Positions 21,499-33,730 of a DNA stretch of 64,000 nt are shown one piece after another. The stretch is from Ifrita kowaldi (taxonomy: Eukaryota; Chordata; Aves; Passeriformes; Cinclosomatidae): positions 62,210 through 126,209 of the forward strand of contig VZRS01012612.1 in NCBI GenBank assembly GCA_013398055.1, given 5' to 3'. The notes under the pieces were generated by a model. It did not search any database. It had not been told where the DNA came from and was given only the letters and a program-made list of their open reading frames with translations. Both the position numbers and the translations under genes were made by a program. Numbering within the stretch: the stretch's first letter is position 1; each line of letters starts with the position of its first letter.

Positions 21499-21621
21499 AA
21501 AAGAGCAGACTTTTGCAAAGGCTTCAGACAAGGGTTGACAAGAACTAATGCTAATATCCTAACAGAAGCTGAAACTCTGCTCTTTAGATCAACCTTGAAG
21601 AATGCACTTGAGTTTATCAAG
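21499..21621 (+). other. Candidate exon 3 of an unidentified locus (weak)
   Basis: Follows the long polypyrimidine tract and an AG at 21497-21498. It is open for 41 codons in phase 0: KRADFCKGFRQGLTRTNANI, then LTEAETLLFRSTLKNALEFI, then K. The donor is a weak CAAG/GTGTTG. Composition is helix-like and protein-like. Phase 0 is compatible with candidate exons 2 and 4. No family recognised. Confidence 0.17.
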
Positions 21622-22390
21622 GTGTTGCTTAAAGCATATTTTATTTCCTGTAATTTGAGTGACTGAAATGCTCAGAGTTCTGTTTCAATACAATATATAG
21701 ATTTCAGCTCGGGCCTGAATCATTAAATTGGGCCTTGGTGGGTATTTTGTGGCTGAGCTGTGGTCATACCTAGTAAAGAGTTGGGCAGTCAAGTGAGGGG
21801 AGTGTGATCTTCCTGGAGTGGCTTCTAAGGACCACACACGGGAGTTCTCTGCCAGGGCTGGGTCTTCTGCAGCTCCATTCAGAGCATGTGAAGGTGCCTG
21901 AATTCACATGTCTCAATCTTTGCAAAGCAGAAGGAGAATTCCTTGGTTCATGTTTTCATGGGAACACCTTGAGCTTGTCAAAAGCATTGGCTTTGTGTGG
22001 CTAGTCTTGGGGGATGCTTTTGACTGGAAATACCCAGTCAAAATCAGGCTCCTCCACAGGATTAGTAATCTTGTGGAGTGGGAGAACAGTGATCTCAGTC
22101 AACTGCAGTTTTTTGGAGGAAACTGATTCAGGAAGATAAGAAGGTCTGAGTTAAGTGGTGGTTTAGAACAAATCATCACACTCCTCCCTGATCTTGATTT
22201 AAATGAGTTCTTCATAGATCTACAGAGTTGCTTTAAAACATGTCATTTTAATATCTGGGGTCAATTCTTCAAATAATGCATGAGCTTTTCAGATAAGAAA
22301 GGGAATATAATTGTTAAAAACCTGGGTATGTTTGGGGGATTTTTTCTTATTTCATTTGCACAAAGGATATGGCATGTATGAAAAACAGAT

Positions 22391-22408
22391 AAGCAAGCAA
22401 GCAAGCAA
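22391..22408. repeat. Short (AAGC)n microsatellite
   Basis: About four and a half AAGC units in a row. Confidence 0.9.
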
Positions 22409-22805
22409 AGGCAAGCTGACCTTAGAGCAGACTTAAACAGATCCACTGCATTTGCTCTCAAGTAATAATGTACAGCTGGGGGAAAGCTGAGAGTCAATTC
22501 TCTCCCTTATAACAATAATAAAAAAGTAATAATTTTAATGAATAATTCTCAAATAAGAACGTAAGCAGGGGAAATGGATTCAAAAGTTTTTTATAATTCT
22601 CAGTACAGTAAGATTTTTTTTTTCTCCCTTCCATATTATTTTAAAGTTTATTTCAGGAAGATAGAGCGCATCACCTGAGGCTGGATTCTCAACTGATTTC
22701 TCACAGTGGTAAACTATTTCCAGATTTGTCTCCTCAGACTGATGCCATGTAAAGTAGGGGTCTTTCTTCTTCGCATAGTCATTTCACTGTCCTGTAATTC
22801 TGCAG

Positions 22806-22872
22806 GAATTTGTCACGTATGTTTGTCAGGCAGTGGACCCTGACTACAAGGAAATAGCTGCCTTTGCTATAG
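22806..22872 (+). other. Candidate exon 4 of an unidentified locus (weak)
   Basis: Preceded by CTGTCCTGTAATTCTGCAG (good acceptor) and followed by CTATAG/GTTACG (weak donor). Reads EFVTYVCQAVDPDYKEIAAF then AIG. Entry phase 0 fits candidate exon 3; exit phase 1 does not fit the open frame of the segment at 24218. No family recognised. Confidence 0.15.
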
Positions 22873-24217
22873 GTTACGTGTCTGGGAGGGTGCCAGGTGC
22901 CCTTTGCTTTAAGCACAGCCTCTGTACCTGCTGCGTGAACACAGCTACAACCCCTGTACAGTAGGTGAAGAGGTCATGAGAGCTGTGCAGGGAGTCCAAG
23001 CTGCTTGCTCCTGCCTCCTGCTCATCTCTCTCCAGTCTTCATGATTCATCAGCTGTGACTGCCTTCACTGTGACTGGGCTTCTAGGGCAATTTTTTATCT
23101 ATTGTTGTAGGTTTGTTCTGAAGGGGACCCCACCACTTCTGCAGATGTCATAGGTGGCAACACAGCACTTGGTGAGGAGAACTGTGCTCATGCCATTTGG
23201 TGACACAACACTGGGAACAGCTGCTGATACATTAGCAAGAAAGAAAAAGATATAAAGAATGTATTAAAGTTTTTTTCTGCTTTCCCTATACACACATACA
23301 GATATTTTTGTTCACCCGGCCTTCTCTATACTGCCTCTATTGCAATAGAAGGGAAAAATGTGCAGAAGCTAAGTCTTTTTCCCACCATGTGTATTTTAAG
23401 ATGTTTACAAGACACACTGCTGCTGTTCATGCATACTGCAAAGATGGAATTGGGTTGTGAGTGCAGTGGAGTTTCCAGGATCACATCTTTGTGTTACACT
23501 AATAGCTGATACACGTGGGCTGAAGGAGAATGCGTGTGCATGCACGTGTGCAGAGCCGTGTTTGCTTGTGGTTGTAGAATTGAATTGTATTGCACCACTT
23601 CAACAAATACAGGTAATGTGTTATCTCTTCCCTCCATCTGTGTGTACTCAGTGGTAGTGAACCTTTTCATCTGAACTTTATCTATGTGCTTTGCAAATGT
23701 TAACGATTACGTCTCACTGTATTTGTGAGGTACACTAACTGTGGACTGTTATCCAACTTCCAGGTGGTGGCTGTCAACACACAAGTACGAATTTGGTTAG
23801 TCTAAGGCTAAGCAGTACATTTATGGCCATGGCCTGAAGGAGCATCTGGAAGTTTCTCCTTCTGTTGCTGTCCCATGTGGAGCCTGTGGCTTTTCTGGGA
23901 TATAGAAATGCCTTTCAACCAAGACTTGTTCCTCTCTTTCTCTGACCCTCTCTATGAAGCAAGTGCATCTGCTGCCAGAACAGGCTTGCTGCACAAGCAG
24001 AGGTGGAACTTCCACTCCCAGGGCACTCTCTCTTCTGGCTGATGGCATCAAAAAGGAGGTTTTGGCTGGAATTTGGCTGAAAACTCATTGTAAGTTGTAA
24101 GCTGCAATTTTTTAGGCCACCTTTCATTCATTCTTGTCTTTTAGTTTCCAACCTATTCTTTCCTAGAAACAATAAACCCAGGTTTTACTTAGTCCTTTTC
24201 TCCCTACTCCTTTGCAG

Positions 24218-24383
24218 CTTCAGAATGAGCAGCAATACCTGAAGGTCTAGTACTGATAAATCTTTGGTGGACAAGGACTTGGAAAGATTTATGTACTACT
24301 ATGCACTGCAAGCTTGCTCTGTGAAGTGCTATTGGAGGTATCAGAAATGCACCAATTGCAGCAGGAACAATAAGGCTTTCACC
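24218..24383 (+). pseudogene. Candidate exon 5 of an unidentified locus, interrupted by one in-frame TGA (weak)
   Basis: The most exon-like of the group. The acceptor has a long pyrimidine tract (CTTTTCTCCCTACTCCTTTGCAG) and the donor is perfect (CACC/GTAAGT). After an ATG at 24225, the frame reads MSSNT, one TGA at 24240-24242, then RSSTDKSLVDKDLERFMYYY, ALQACSVKCYWRYQKCTNCS and RNNKAFT. The cluster of Tyr, Cys and Trp is unlike random A+T-rich translation. The TGA could be a CGA to TGA change at a CpG, which would make this a decayed exon, or the ORF may be chance. I recognise no family. Confidence 0.2.
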
Positions 24384-24445
24384 GTAAGTGGCAGTGACCA
24401 CGTGTGTGTGATGTTTTGGTTTTTTAAAGGAGTGGACTTAGTATA

Positions 24446-24472
24446 AATATTCCTAATATTACTAATATTCCT
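24446..24472. repeat. Three tandem 9-mers
   Basis: AATATTCCT, AATATTACT, AATATTCCT in direct succession, one mismatch in the middle copy. Confidence 0.9.
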
Positions 24473-24959
24473 ATATAAAAGTCTTGCCTGCATAGCAGTC
24501 ATTAAACTGTGTTGTTCAGAGCCTGAAATGACCACCTTAATTTCAGTAATGCCCAAATTCATGTAATTCTGAAGCTGAATTTAATTTCTCCTTGGTTGTG
24601 CTTTCAAACCTCATGTAACTTAGAGCACAAACAAGTCTCTTACTTTGATGATAAAAAATTTATCTCATTAAGGGGCTGAGATTTAAAAAATTCCCCCTGA
24701 AAGGAACTATATAGAGTAAGATTTACACTAAGTACTAAGTACAAGGCTTTATGAAAACACAGCAGAAGAAAACTGGCCATATCAGAGTCATCATAAGTAT
24801 GTGCTGGCTCTCAAATGTGCATTTCTCCTGGTGACTGTAGTGCCCACAGCCTTGGCACTGTGGCTGCAGTGCTGGGTGTTCCAAACTGGCTCTGTCAGCT
24901 TGTGAATTACTTCTGTAATTTTCTTCTGAAAGCTGTGATGCTTTCAGTCTTCAATACAG

Positions 24960-25130
24960 GAGGTGCCTGCTAATCCTCAAGGAACCAAGGCAAAGAAATC
25001 AACCAAGAAGCACACCAGGGTATCAAAGGGCAGCTCCTACCATGAGTGTAGTAGAATCCATCCTCACCAGAGCTTTATAAACTCAGTATTTTTTCTGTTT
25101 CCTTCTGTCTCGGGTGATATGCAGTCATAG
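24960..25130 (+). other. Candidate last exon of an unidentified locus (weak)
   Basis: Acceptor-like CTTCAATACAG, then an open phase-0 frame of 56 codons to TAG at 25128. It begins EVPANPQGTKAKKSTKKHTR (strongly basic) and continues VSKGSSYHECSRIHPHQSF. Phase 0 fits the donor of the segment ending at 24383. No poly(A) signal with a clear downstream element was identified near the end. Treated as a hypothesis only. Confidence 0.17.
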
Positions 25131-25529
25131 TGGCATATGGCAACAGAGATTTTAAGCCCATTGAAAAATAAAGGTAACTACTGACCTGGTGCAAACTTTT
25201 TTTAGAGCATGAAATCCCTTCTTGCAAGATGTTGCAAGATCCCAGAGAAAATCTTTACTAGCACTTTAACACCTTGCACAATGCTTGGGTGTTTCTGTGC
25301 CTGTGCAGTAGGCCTCTGCAGATTTCAGTATTTACCCCCAAGCTGCTGAGATGCACTTGTAGCAACTTGGGCTGAGCACAAAAAGGACTTAGAAGAGCAA
25401 GTTAGAAGGAATTTTATTGTTTGTTTGCTTTCAAACATGCGATGACAAAATATTTTCCCCTCTACAGCATACTCTTGATAATAAACTTTTTTCTGTAGCT
25501 CTTTGTGTAGTACTGTGTTGTTCATGAGG

Positions 25530-25665
25530 TGCCTGTCAGCCTATTTCTTCAGCCTATTGAAGTCCCTCTGGATGGCAGCACAACCCCTGGTCTATCAGTC
25601 ATTCTCCCCAGTTTGGTGTCATCTGCAGCTGTGCTGACACTGCACTCTGCCCCATCATCTGGGAG
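25530..25665 (-). mobile_element. CR1 LINE fragment (RT catalytic region), antisense
   Basis: On the minus strand it translates to ECSVSTAADDTKLGRMTDRP, matching the CR1 block around the catalytic F/YADD motif (family form FADDTKLGG...). The + strand text (TCCCTCTGGATGGCAGCACA) matches the same region seen in the CR1 at 15900. Short, truncated at both ends. Confidence 0.85.
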
Positions 25666-26089
25666 CCTCAAGGTGAACCTCTCATTTGGCTTTTGTTTCC
25701 AGGTGACCTTTGTGGGAATTATTATTTGATTTTTCTGTTTCATTTTTATTGTAGGCTGGGTAATAAAAAAGGCTTTTGTTTGCATCAAATTGAGGCTTCC
25801 AGCCTCTTTCTCTTGTCCTGTTTTGCAGAGGTCAGCATAAGGCTGTCTTTTCCTAGTACCTTTCTGTCACACAGTGTTGGAAATCACAACAGCTTCATCT
25901 GTAGCCTGAGATTCCCTTTTGGCAAACTAGTTATCTCACCAAGGGAAAATGGAATGTCCATGCCTTTGTACTGTCTAGGAATATTTAAGGGACAAGCTTC
26001 CCATTTTGAGCATTCAAGGGCCCCTTTCAAACAGTAGGGTCTTTGAAGTGGAATGGCCCTAAATTTGGGGACAAACACCATCTGACCAC

Positions 26090-26219
26090 TGAAATTAGCT
26101 CAGTGGGTTTGAGCATGGTGCTATTAACACCAAGGTTGTGGGTTTGTATCAGCCATTGAAGAGTTGGATTTGAGGATCCTTGTGGGTCCCTTCCAACTCA
26201 GGATATTCTGTGATCCAGG
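26090..26219 (+). mobile_element. tRNA-derived SINE with CR1 tail (TguSINE1-like)
   Basis: The head reads TTAGCTCAGTGGGTTTGAGC (26095-26114), then TGGTGCTATTAACACCAAGG and a GGTTTGTATC segment (26141-26150). These correspond to the A box, anticodon arm and B box of tRNA-Ile (AAT type: GTGCTAATAACGCCAAGG, GGTTCGATCC). The second half, TCCTTGTGGGTCCCTTCCAA then ATTCTGTGATCC, is a CR1 3' end. This tRNA-Ile/CR1 chimera is the architecture of TguSINE1 from zebra finch. The element presumably borrowed CR1 machinery for retrotransposition (established idea for such tails). Diverged boxes suggest an old copy. Confidence 0.82.
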
Positions 26220-26687
26220 AGAATAGGTAAGTAGAATATAACCAATACCATTAGTGTTAATACCTCTGTTTCCTTTTCATTTGCTGAGGAGTGTTTCCAT
26301 TTCTCTCCGTTAAGGGTGTGAACCCTCTTGCCTTTTCCTTCCCTGTGGTTTGGATTAGACGCCACTGATGGGTCAAAGAGATCTTTACTGGCTGTATCCA
26401 TCTTAGGCCTCACCACCTACCTGCCTTCATGTTTCTGTGTTACTGAGATGTTAGTTAGAGGAAAAGCTGTCAGAGTTCACTTACTAATGATGTCTTTGTT
26501 TACTTGTTTCAGATGTTTCATAAGTGCGAAAGGAGCTTTCTCTGTTCACCACCTTCCTCCACATCTGCATTTATGTGTCTTTCTCAGCTTTACTTAAAGG
26601 AGTTGTTGATAGAATGTCAGCATGGTGAGAATTGTCCTTAAACAATAGTGTAAAGCAGATTACCATATCATTAATTGTCTAACACTA

Positions 26688-26710
26688 ATATATATCTATA
26701 TATATATATT
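26688..26710. repeat. (TA)n microsatellite
   Basis: ATATATATCTATATATATAT-type run, interrupted once by CTA. Confidence 0.85.
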
Positions 26711-29321
26711 ACTGTGATTCTGTTGTTGCAGCAAGGTCTTTACCAGATTCTCAGAAACTTTACTGCAGTGACAGAAATATGAAAGTCCAACAGGCTCTTA
26801 AAGCTTGGATGCTAAATAGGAAAGGAAATCAATCTATGAACTATTGCAGGCAATCTACTTTGGGTAGGACTTCTTACTGGTACTGTGGTAAGATGGGTGT
26901 GGGTATACTGGAGATAAGGAACTCTGGAAAGAGAATTTTTGCATCAACTCTTTTTAGGCAAGGAAAGCACAGGAGCTTTATCTCCCCATGTAGCCAATGC
27001 AAGGATTGTTGTGGATGCCTTTGAAAGGAGCAATGTAGTGTACTGAAAATCAATGCTTTGCCTCATCGCATTTAAACTCATTGCTGCTTTTTTATTTTTG
27101 TCTTTGTCTAACTGGGTCCTCCTGAAGGACTGTAATGCTGTTTGCTTTAGCTTTGTATCTCTGGACACAAAGCTGAAGAATATTTTGAAAAATGAAAGGT
27201 TTTGGAAAATAGTTCTCTGTAAACCTATCTGCTTTAGAGTACTGCTTTGCAGGCTTTTTGCATGAAAGAATCATGACCTGCCATGACTGTAGGCATGTGG
27301 CTGTGTGGAAGTAACAAACTTACACATTCTACTCTTTAATATGGTCCTGTAAACAACTGTGGACTGCTTATCGTGACTAGATATTAGCTAAACTATGATG
27401 TATGGATCAGGACGTCTTTGGGTTGTGGGATTGGGTTTTTTTCATTGGTTCATGACCTGTTTGTTGGAGCTCTTTTGGGGGCTTTTTGTCATGTCCATTG
27501 CTCCATCCACCACCCACCCCTACCCCAAGTGAAGATACAGATGATAAATGAGAAGTATAGAGACAGTTGCTATGGTTAGGGATTATGGACTGGCATGTGA
27601 AGTGTCTCTTCCTACTTCAGTCAAAGGAAAAATTAGGCTAACTCAAGTGGGAGTAGCATGCTGTGCATTATTACTTGGACACTTATTTTCAGCAAGGATG
27701 ATGGGATCAGGTAAAAACTGTTGAAAATGTCACTTTCTGTTTAATTTTTGTCAGTTCTGGCATTTGGGAAGAAACAGGAACAGTTCCATGTTTGCATTCT
27801 GGAAATATTACTAATAGCTCATAGCAGCTGGAGGAGATGCAGTGGGCAGAGCAGGAAAGAACAAACACATGGCAATTTGAAAGATTTATCATAGAATAAA
27901 AGCTGATGATCTTTTATTTATTAAGGACATCAATCACTGTCCGTTCCAGAAGAAGGAAGATTTTGTGAATAGGAATGTAATATTTCTTTAATTAACTTAA
28001 TAGAAGTGGCATCCCTAAGTTTGGAGTTGGGTGTTTGTAATGCTGCCTTGGACTCTGAAGCAAAATGCTGACATCCAACAGACTCAAGAACTGGCCTTTT
28101 GACTCTTGCTCTTGTTTTTAATAACATCTCTTTTAGATTCTACTGCTGACAGCATAATGATGATTAATTTCACTTACTGGATGTTGAATCTCTTTTAGCC
28201 TTGCTGAGCAGCTCATGGGGAGAGAAACTAAGTCTTAAGTTTTACGAAGTCCAAGTGTCACGCAGAGATGGAAAATGTCATAGGGGCCTATGTCCTGTTG
28301 AGCTGTACCCATAGAGTATTTCCCTTGTGGGTTCCCAGGCTCTATTAGATACCAGTTTACCAGCTGTGTTTTCCCAATAATATCTGTGCCTTGAATATCT
28401 CCATAAAGTACGGCTGCTTCTTCATGCGCTCTCCTGAGTTTGTGCAGCTGTGGTTGTAGAGGCAATGTATGGAGCTTGAGCCTTTGCAACATTCCTGGCC
28501 AACTTCTTTCAGTTTAACACATTTTGAATCAGGCTGAAAGGGAGAAAAGAGAAATCAGACTGCATTTATTTTAATGTGTTATGCATTAAACTAACTGAAA
28601 CACGGTCTTGCGGTAGTAACATTACCAAGGGCTGTTTTAAGGTTCTATGATGGTATTCTAATGGCAAGTACTAATTATATAGTACTAGAAAGCTTGCTTG
28701 AAAAGGGAAAAACAAAAAGCAATAATTATTTTCTCATTAAAGCATCTTATGCTCTTGACACATGCCACGGAGTTTACAGTAACTTCTAGACAGTGCTGTG
28801 GAGGTATCGGCATGTAAGATGCCTATAAGAAAAGCGGGATGGAGAGCTGACTGAAATCAGGAACCAGTTTCCTTCTCATCCACCTTCACATACTCAATTC
28901 CATGGTAGGAAATACTTCCTAATGAGCAGAGTAAATTTTGGGCAAAATTGTCTCCATTTCCTGTGGCTAAAAGCTTTTCCAGCAGATAAGTTATCACAGA
29001 GACTCTTTCGGTTCCCTCCTGTTTTGTGTGAGACAGGAGTGAGACACAAGAGTGCAGTGTCCTGGTCCTGCTTCTTCTTTCACACGTGGAGTTCTCACCA
29101 AGTAAAAAATCCTGAAAGTTGTTTTCAGTTTCTTTATGTGAGATTGTAGTGCCCTGTTCAGGGAGACTGCATCACTTTTCCCTCTGTTGTATTTGTTTGA
29201 GACAGTAAATTTAAAATCAAAGCACCTGTTAGGGTAGATCAGCTGACTTGTTTGTGGATTTGTGCCATGATTTAGTTCTGGCCACCAACTCAACCCCACA
29301 CAGCTTCTTGCTCATAAAATA

Positions 29322-29453
29322 CTTCTGTTTTTTCTTTTTCTGTTTTCTGTTCTCTGCTTTCTTTTTTCCTTTTCTTTTTTTTTTTTTTTTTTTTTTTCTT
29401 TTTAATCTTTTTCCTTTGTTTTCAATTTTAATTTTTTTTCCTTTTTTTTTTTT
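29322..29453. repeat. T-rich low-complexity tract with long poly-T runs
   Basis: About 130 bases almost entirely T with scattered C, G and A, including a run of 27 T. The Lys-rich open frame on the opposite strand is an artefact of this tract. Confidence 0.92.
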
Positions 29454-30077
29454 AACCTGTAAAGATTTCTCTGGAACTAGCAAGTCTAAAATCTAAAACC
29501 TGCTTCTAGCGCTATGAGCTGTCATTGTCTCTTTGCAACTTATCTTGACTTCTGCAAGTATGACCACTTAACCCAGTGTCGTGGGCTGAATTTGGCAATC
29601 CTGAATTTTCAGAAATAGCTTTCCTGCCGACAGTGGCTCTGATTTTGACAACTATTTTGTTTTCAATGATTCACTCATCTTTTAAGTGGTGCTTTCAGTC
29701 TGGCTCACCTTTTCTCTGTGTTTCTTGTCTTTATGGGCACAGAGAGGAATTCTTCCCCATCAGGGCCAATCTGGCAGAATAAAGAATATGCACACTTGGA
29801 TACCTCTGCTTTATTTTCCTGTTTCCTTCTAGTGCCTGCCTTAAACTTCTCAATTATTTGGGACGGTCGATTTTTTCTCTTCTATTGTGAGGTCAAAGTT
29901 CTTGTTCATTTGATGTGTTTTCCCACAGCAAGGCCTCAGCAATTAGCTCTCTACCTCTCAGTTACTCTAGTGAAGTAACTGTTTTGATTGTGGTATTTTT
30001 TATTAACAATGAAACAGAACAAAAAAATACACCCCAAAACTCCCACAACCCAGAAATCTACTAAATGGAAAAAAGGG

Positions 30078-30095
30078 AAAAAAAAAAAAAAAAAA
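30078..30095. repeat. Poly-A run
   Basis: Eighteen A in a row, preceded by A-rich sequence with AAAAAAGGG. A retroposon tail is possible, but no body is recognised upstream. Confidence 0.85.
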
Positions 30096-33000
30096 CCCTC
30101 TCCTCACTGGCTAATAGCCTCTAATATCCTTTGCTACTAGTTTTTACCTACTCTCGAAAATTCTGGCTGGCTTTTGTCAAGCAGACATTTATTTCAAGAT
30201 GTTCTTTCCAAGTATTTCTTGACCATCTCTTGATAATGAAACTGATGTGCAATCCAGCATCTCACTGCCTTTTTCTGGAGTGGTACTTGTGCTCTGCCTG
30301 GCTGATCTCATGCTGTATGCTGATTGCATCTTCATTCACTGGTTTATTTTTCAGGATGTGGTAGCTGGCTTCCAGCTCCTATCAACACTCAACCTGCAGT
30401 GTGCTGAGACAGTATCCTGTAGAAGCTTACTCCAATTGTTGTCTCAGGTGGCAAATGTACTTGGAGGTTTTTTGAGAAAATATCAGGTAGTTTTATACCC
30501 TAGATTATTGCTCTGATAATGCCGAGGATATCTGCAGTAGCATTTTAACTTGTTTGGAGTCAGTGATAAACAATGTGTCATTTATATACTGTAACTGACT
30601 CATAAATAACCTGGTTTTATTAAATTTATATTTTTTTCTATGTCTTAGTTTTAGTGTATGTCTCAGGTTTAGTTACTATATGCATTTTTTCTTATTCAGA
30701 AGCTGTGGCTTTTCCTCCCTATGTGCAATTTCAATCTTTACCCCTTTTCATGTGTCTAAATGTTGTTTATAATAAAGCCCCCAGACTCATCTTACTGTAG
30801 GTTTAATTTGCACTATTTGGTACAGACTTTAGCATGGGAAAAAAAAGTGCTGATTTTCTCTCTTTGGCTTCTCTTTTCCTGTTCATTCACTGCTGTCTTT
30901 TTTTGTTTGTTGGTTTTTTTTTTTTTGAGGGGTATGACTAACATTTACTTTTTACTTAATGTGTTTCATTAATGTCATCTGTGAGAAATCTCAAAGTTAT
31001 CAGCAGTTGAATTTGTTCCTGAAACCCCTGACGTGATGATTCTATGCATAAGGTTTTTCCATTAAGTTTTCTACATGATGTCACTGCTTTTCTAATTTTA
31101 TTTTTTTCTGTATCTTGTACATTTGCTATTGACTGAGTGCTGGTTTATTTTCTGTGTCACTTGCATGCCCCTTTCTCCTCAGTGTTCTTGTTTGTGTACA
31201 AGCTTGTTTCTCAGGTCTGTGCAAGTATCTACTGTTTGCTAGAGTTTGCATCCTTCTGTGCTTTCGTATCAGCTATTGCCTTTTCCTTTTCTGTTACTAG
31301 TGCCATCTGTTCGTCTCTGGAAACTGGGTAGTTACACAAGCCTGGGTTATTTTTTTGTAGATTGATGAAATATAATTATGGTATTCCTTCAACTACTTGA
31401 TAACACTGTTCAAAAGGTCTTTCACACATGCCATTTTTGTATGGCTTTCAACTGCTTTTGGAGGGTTCCCAGCATTCCTCTCCCTCAACCCCCACAATAT
31501 TCTGTTTCATTTAAATGCCCTGGCATTGTGTTGCACCAGTTTTTAATTGCTGCTCCACTGCACTTAGCTTCCCTCTCCCAACCTTTTTCTCTCTTCTTAC
31601 TGCAATTGCATAGTACATCTCATTATCTAGGGAAAAACTACTTATTATACATCTTCCCTTTAAAGTTCATCCGCTTGCAAACAAGAATCTGATCTACTAG
31701 CAGATTCTCATTGGTTATATTTTATTTATACATTTTTTTGCCATATTCATAATATCTGATTTCATGTCTGTTTCTGCAATCTAGATCTATTTCCAGCTGT
31801 GCTTCACCAGGGAGCCACAATCACACTCCATTTTTTTCTAGCCTTCATATTAGTTCCAGATGCAAAGAGTTGTCTTTTTTAGCCCACATTAAGGGTTTTT
31901 TTTTAATACAATTTAGAAACAGGATTGAAGTTTACAATCTTTTCTGTGCTTCTGCTGGGGCCTGTAAAACTGTGGTCAGGCACATCTCTCATAACAGTTT
32001 TCTGTTCCCACAGCTTTTGCTAATTGTTAGCCAGCACATTTGGACAGTAAAAGCCATTTCATACCCACCTGGGATTTCCCCTTATCTGATACCCTTTAAT
32101 GTACTATCTCATATGTAAGTTTTCAACAGTTAGTGCTAGTGTTTTAAGTAGCTTAATTAAATATCTGTGAAATCAGATTCAGAGAAGTCAAACTTGACAA
32201 ACGAGACTTGAGTAAGATAAGGTAAATCAATAGAGGGACTCTGCCAGCCCAGGAAAAAAAAAGTCTTTCAGCTACTTCCAGCAGAAAATCTGCAGAACCA
32301 AGCATGTCTCCTTTATCCTGTCTTGTGTAAACTGACATAATTTTGAAGAATGGGGATGCAGGTTTTGTGAGAAGCATGTGTAGAGCTTTCTGGGGGAAGC
32401 TCAGCAGTACATTTCTGTCTCAGGAACATATCTGTCTGGCTGTGCCAAGTGCAGAGATGGGCAGTGCAGGGGGAAGTCTGCTGAGTTGTCTCTCCTTGTG
32501 GGCTATACTACAAGACCAGTGGCTCTTCCAATATATAACTTCATATTTGTACCTTCCTTTTCTGTTCTGAACAAAGGAAACTGCTTTATATTACAATGAA
32601 AGACTGACAAGTACCCTGTGAATTAAGAATTTCAAAACTCGGCAAGTTTTGAGCTTGCAATGTTAACCTAATCAAATCCTGATGTAAGTGCGACTCCTTG
32701 ACATTTAATGCACACAGTCAACTAGTCAAAAGGCAACTGACAGATCCATAGGTCCAGTAAAATAGCCTGAACAGTTTTGTTTCCTACACTAGTGGGTTGA
32801 CTTTGAATCTTGGTTATCTTTGAATCTTAGCTTCAGCTTCCAATCATTTGCTTTGTGTGCGGGGCCTCAATGTATTTATAATCCCAGAGGATGTAACTAA
32901 GTAACTTTGTGAACTAAATGTGCTGGATTCCTATGATGATTCTCATCTTTTAGTTATTTAACAGCCCTTGCTTGAACATTTCTGGATTTTTTATTCTTTT

Positions 33001-33489
33001 CTTCTTGAAGTCTTCTTTGAAATGTGAATATTTGGGTGCTGTGATCTGCTACAGCACTCCACAGAAGTCATAGTATAACCAAATGCTGTGGTGTAGTGTT
33101 TCCCTGCTTTTCTCATCTGACTTGTTGACATGTACAAAAATCCCAGTAACCCTTCAACCTCATACTCAGTGCTTATGTTCATGTCATCATCTCAACTTTC
33201 TCATCATCACTGTTTCTTTGGTTAATCTCTCATACTCACATGTGGCTTTCATTTTTGACTCTGTATGTATGATTTTACATCAATGTGCAGAGCTATGCAT
33301 TAGCTGCACACACAGAGGCTGGCTGTTGCAGTCAGAGGTCACAGTGGGCTTTTGGAGCACTCCTGCTCTGTCTCTGCAGTAAAGAGATGCCTGTAAAAGT
33401 GGGCTGGACTTGCTTTCCTGTGCAGGTTCCTGGCCGAGGTGGGCGCATTTCCTCCCAAAAGTCATTTCACACGTAGAATATAACACTAC

Positions 33490-33730
33490 TGAAGGTCTGG
33501 AAAAAATAAAGTTGTTTAGCCTCAAGAAAAGAATAGTAATGGATCGTGCAAAGAAATAGAAATATACTACACAGCTGGACCATTGAGGACTTGGATTAAA
33601 CACTTGAAAAATCCTTGTGATAACATGTATGATGAAGCCTTGCCATGACTTCCTCAGGCAGACTTAGTCACTGAAGTCTTTAAGAATAGGCTGTGTGAAG
33701 GCAGGTGTAACTAATCCCAACTCAGAATAA
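33490..33730 (+). mobile_element. Possible old CR1 relic, sense
   Basis: TTTAGCCTCAAGAAAAGAATAG (33517-33538) translates to LFSLKKRI, resembling the CR1 LFSLEKRRL block. About 130 bases later GTCACTGAAGTCTTTAAGAATAGGCT resembles the CR1 SLEVFKxRL block. Order and spacing fit a diverged CR1 3' region on the + strand. Most of the rest is too diverged to align by eye. Confidence 0.4.

Larger units (their letters stand above)
26220..33480. other. Intergenic, no gene recognised
   Basis: Contains a short (TA)n run (about 26688-26710), the T-rich tract at 29322-29453, a pure A run at 30078-30095, and many T-rich stretches between 30.6 and 32 kb. Open frames here (up to about 105 codons) follow base composition and show no family motifs. 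Confidence 0.6.

Noticed and set aside
26095..26160. tRNA-Ile-like sequence considered as a tRNA gene
   Set aside because: The acceptor stem cannot pair, the B box is diverged and the sequence continues into a CR1 tail, so it is a SINE head.
29229..29483. Lys-rich minus-strand frame and Phe-rich plus-strand frame
   Set aside because: Both are translations of the T-rich low-complexity tract.
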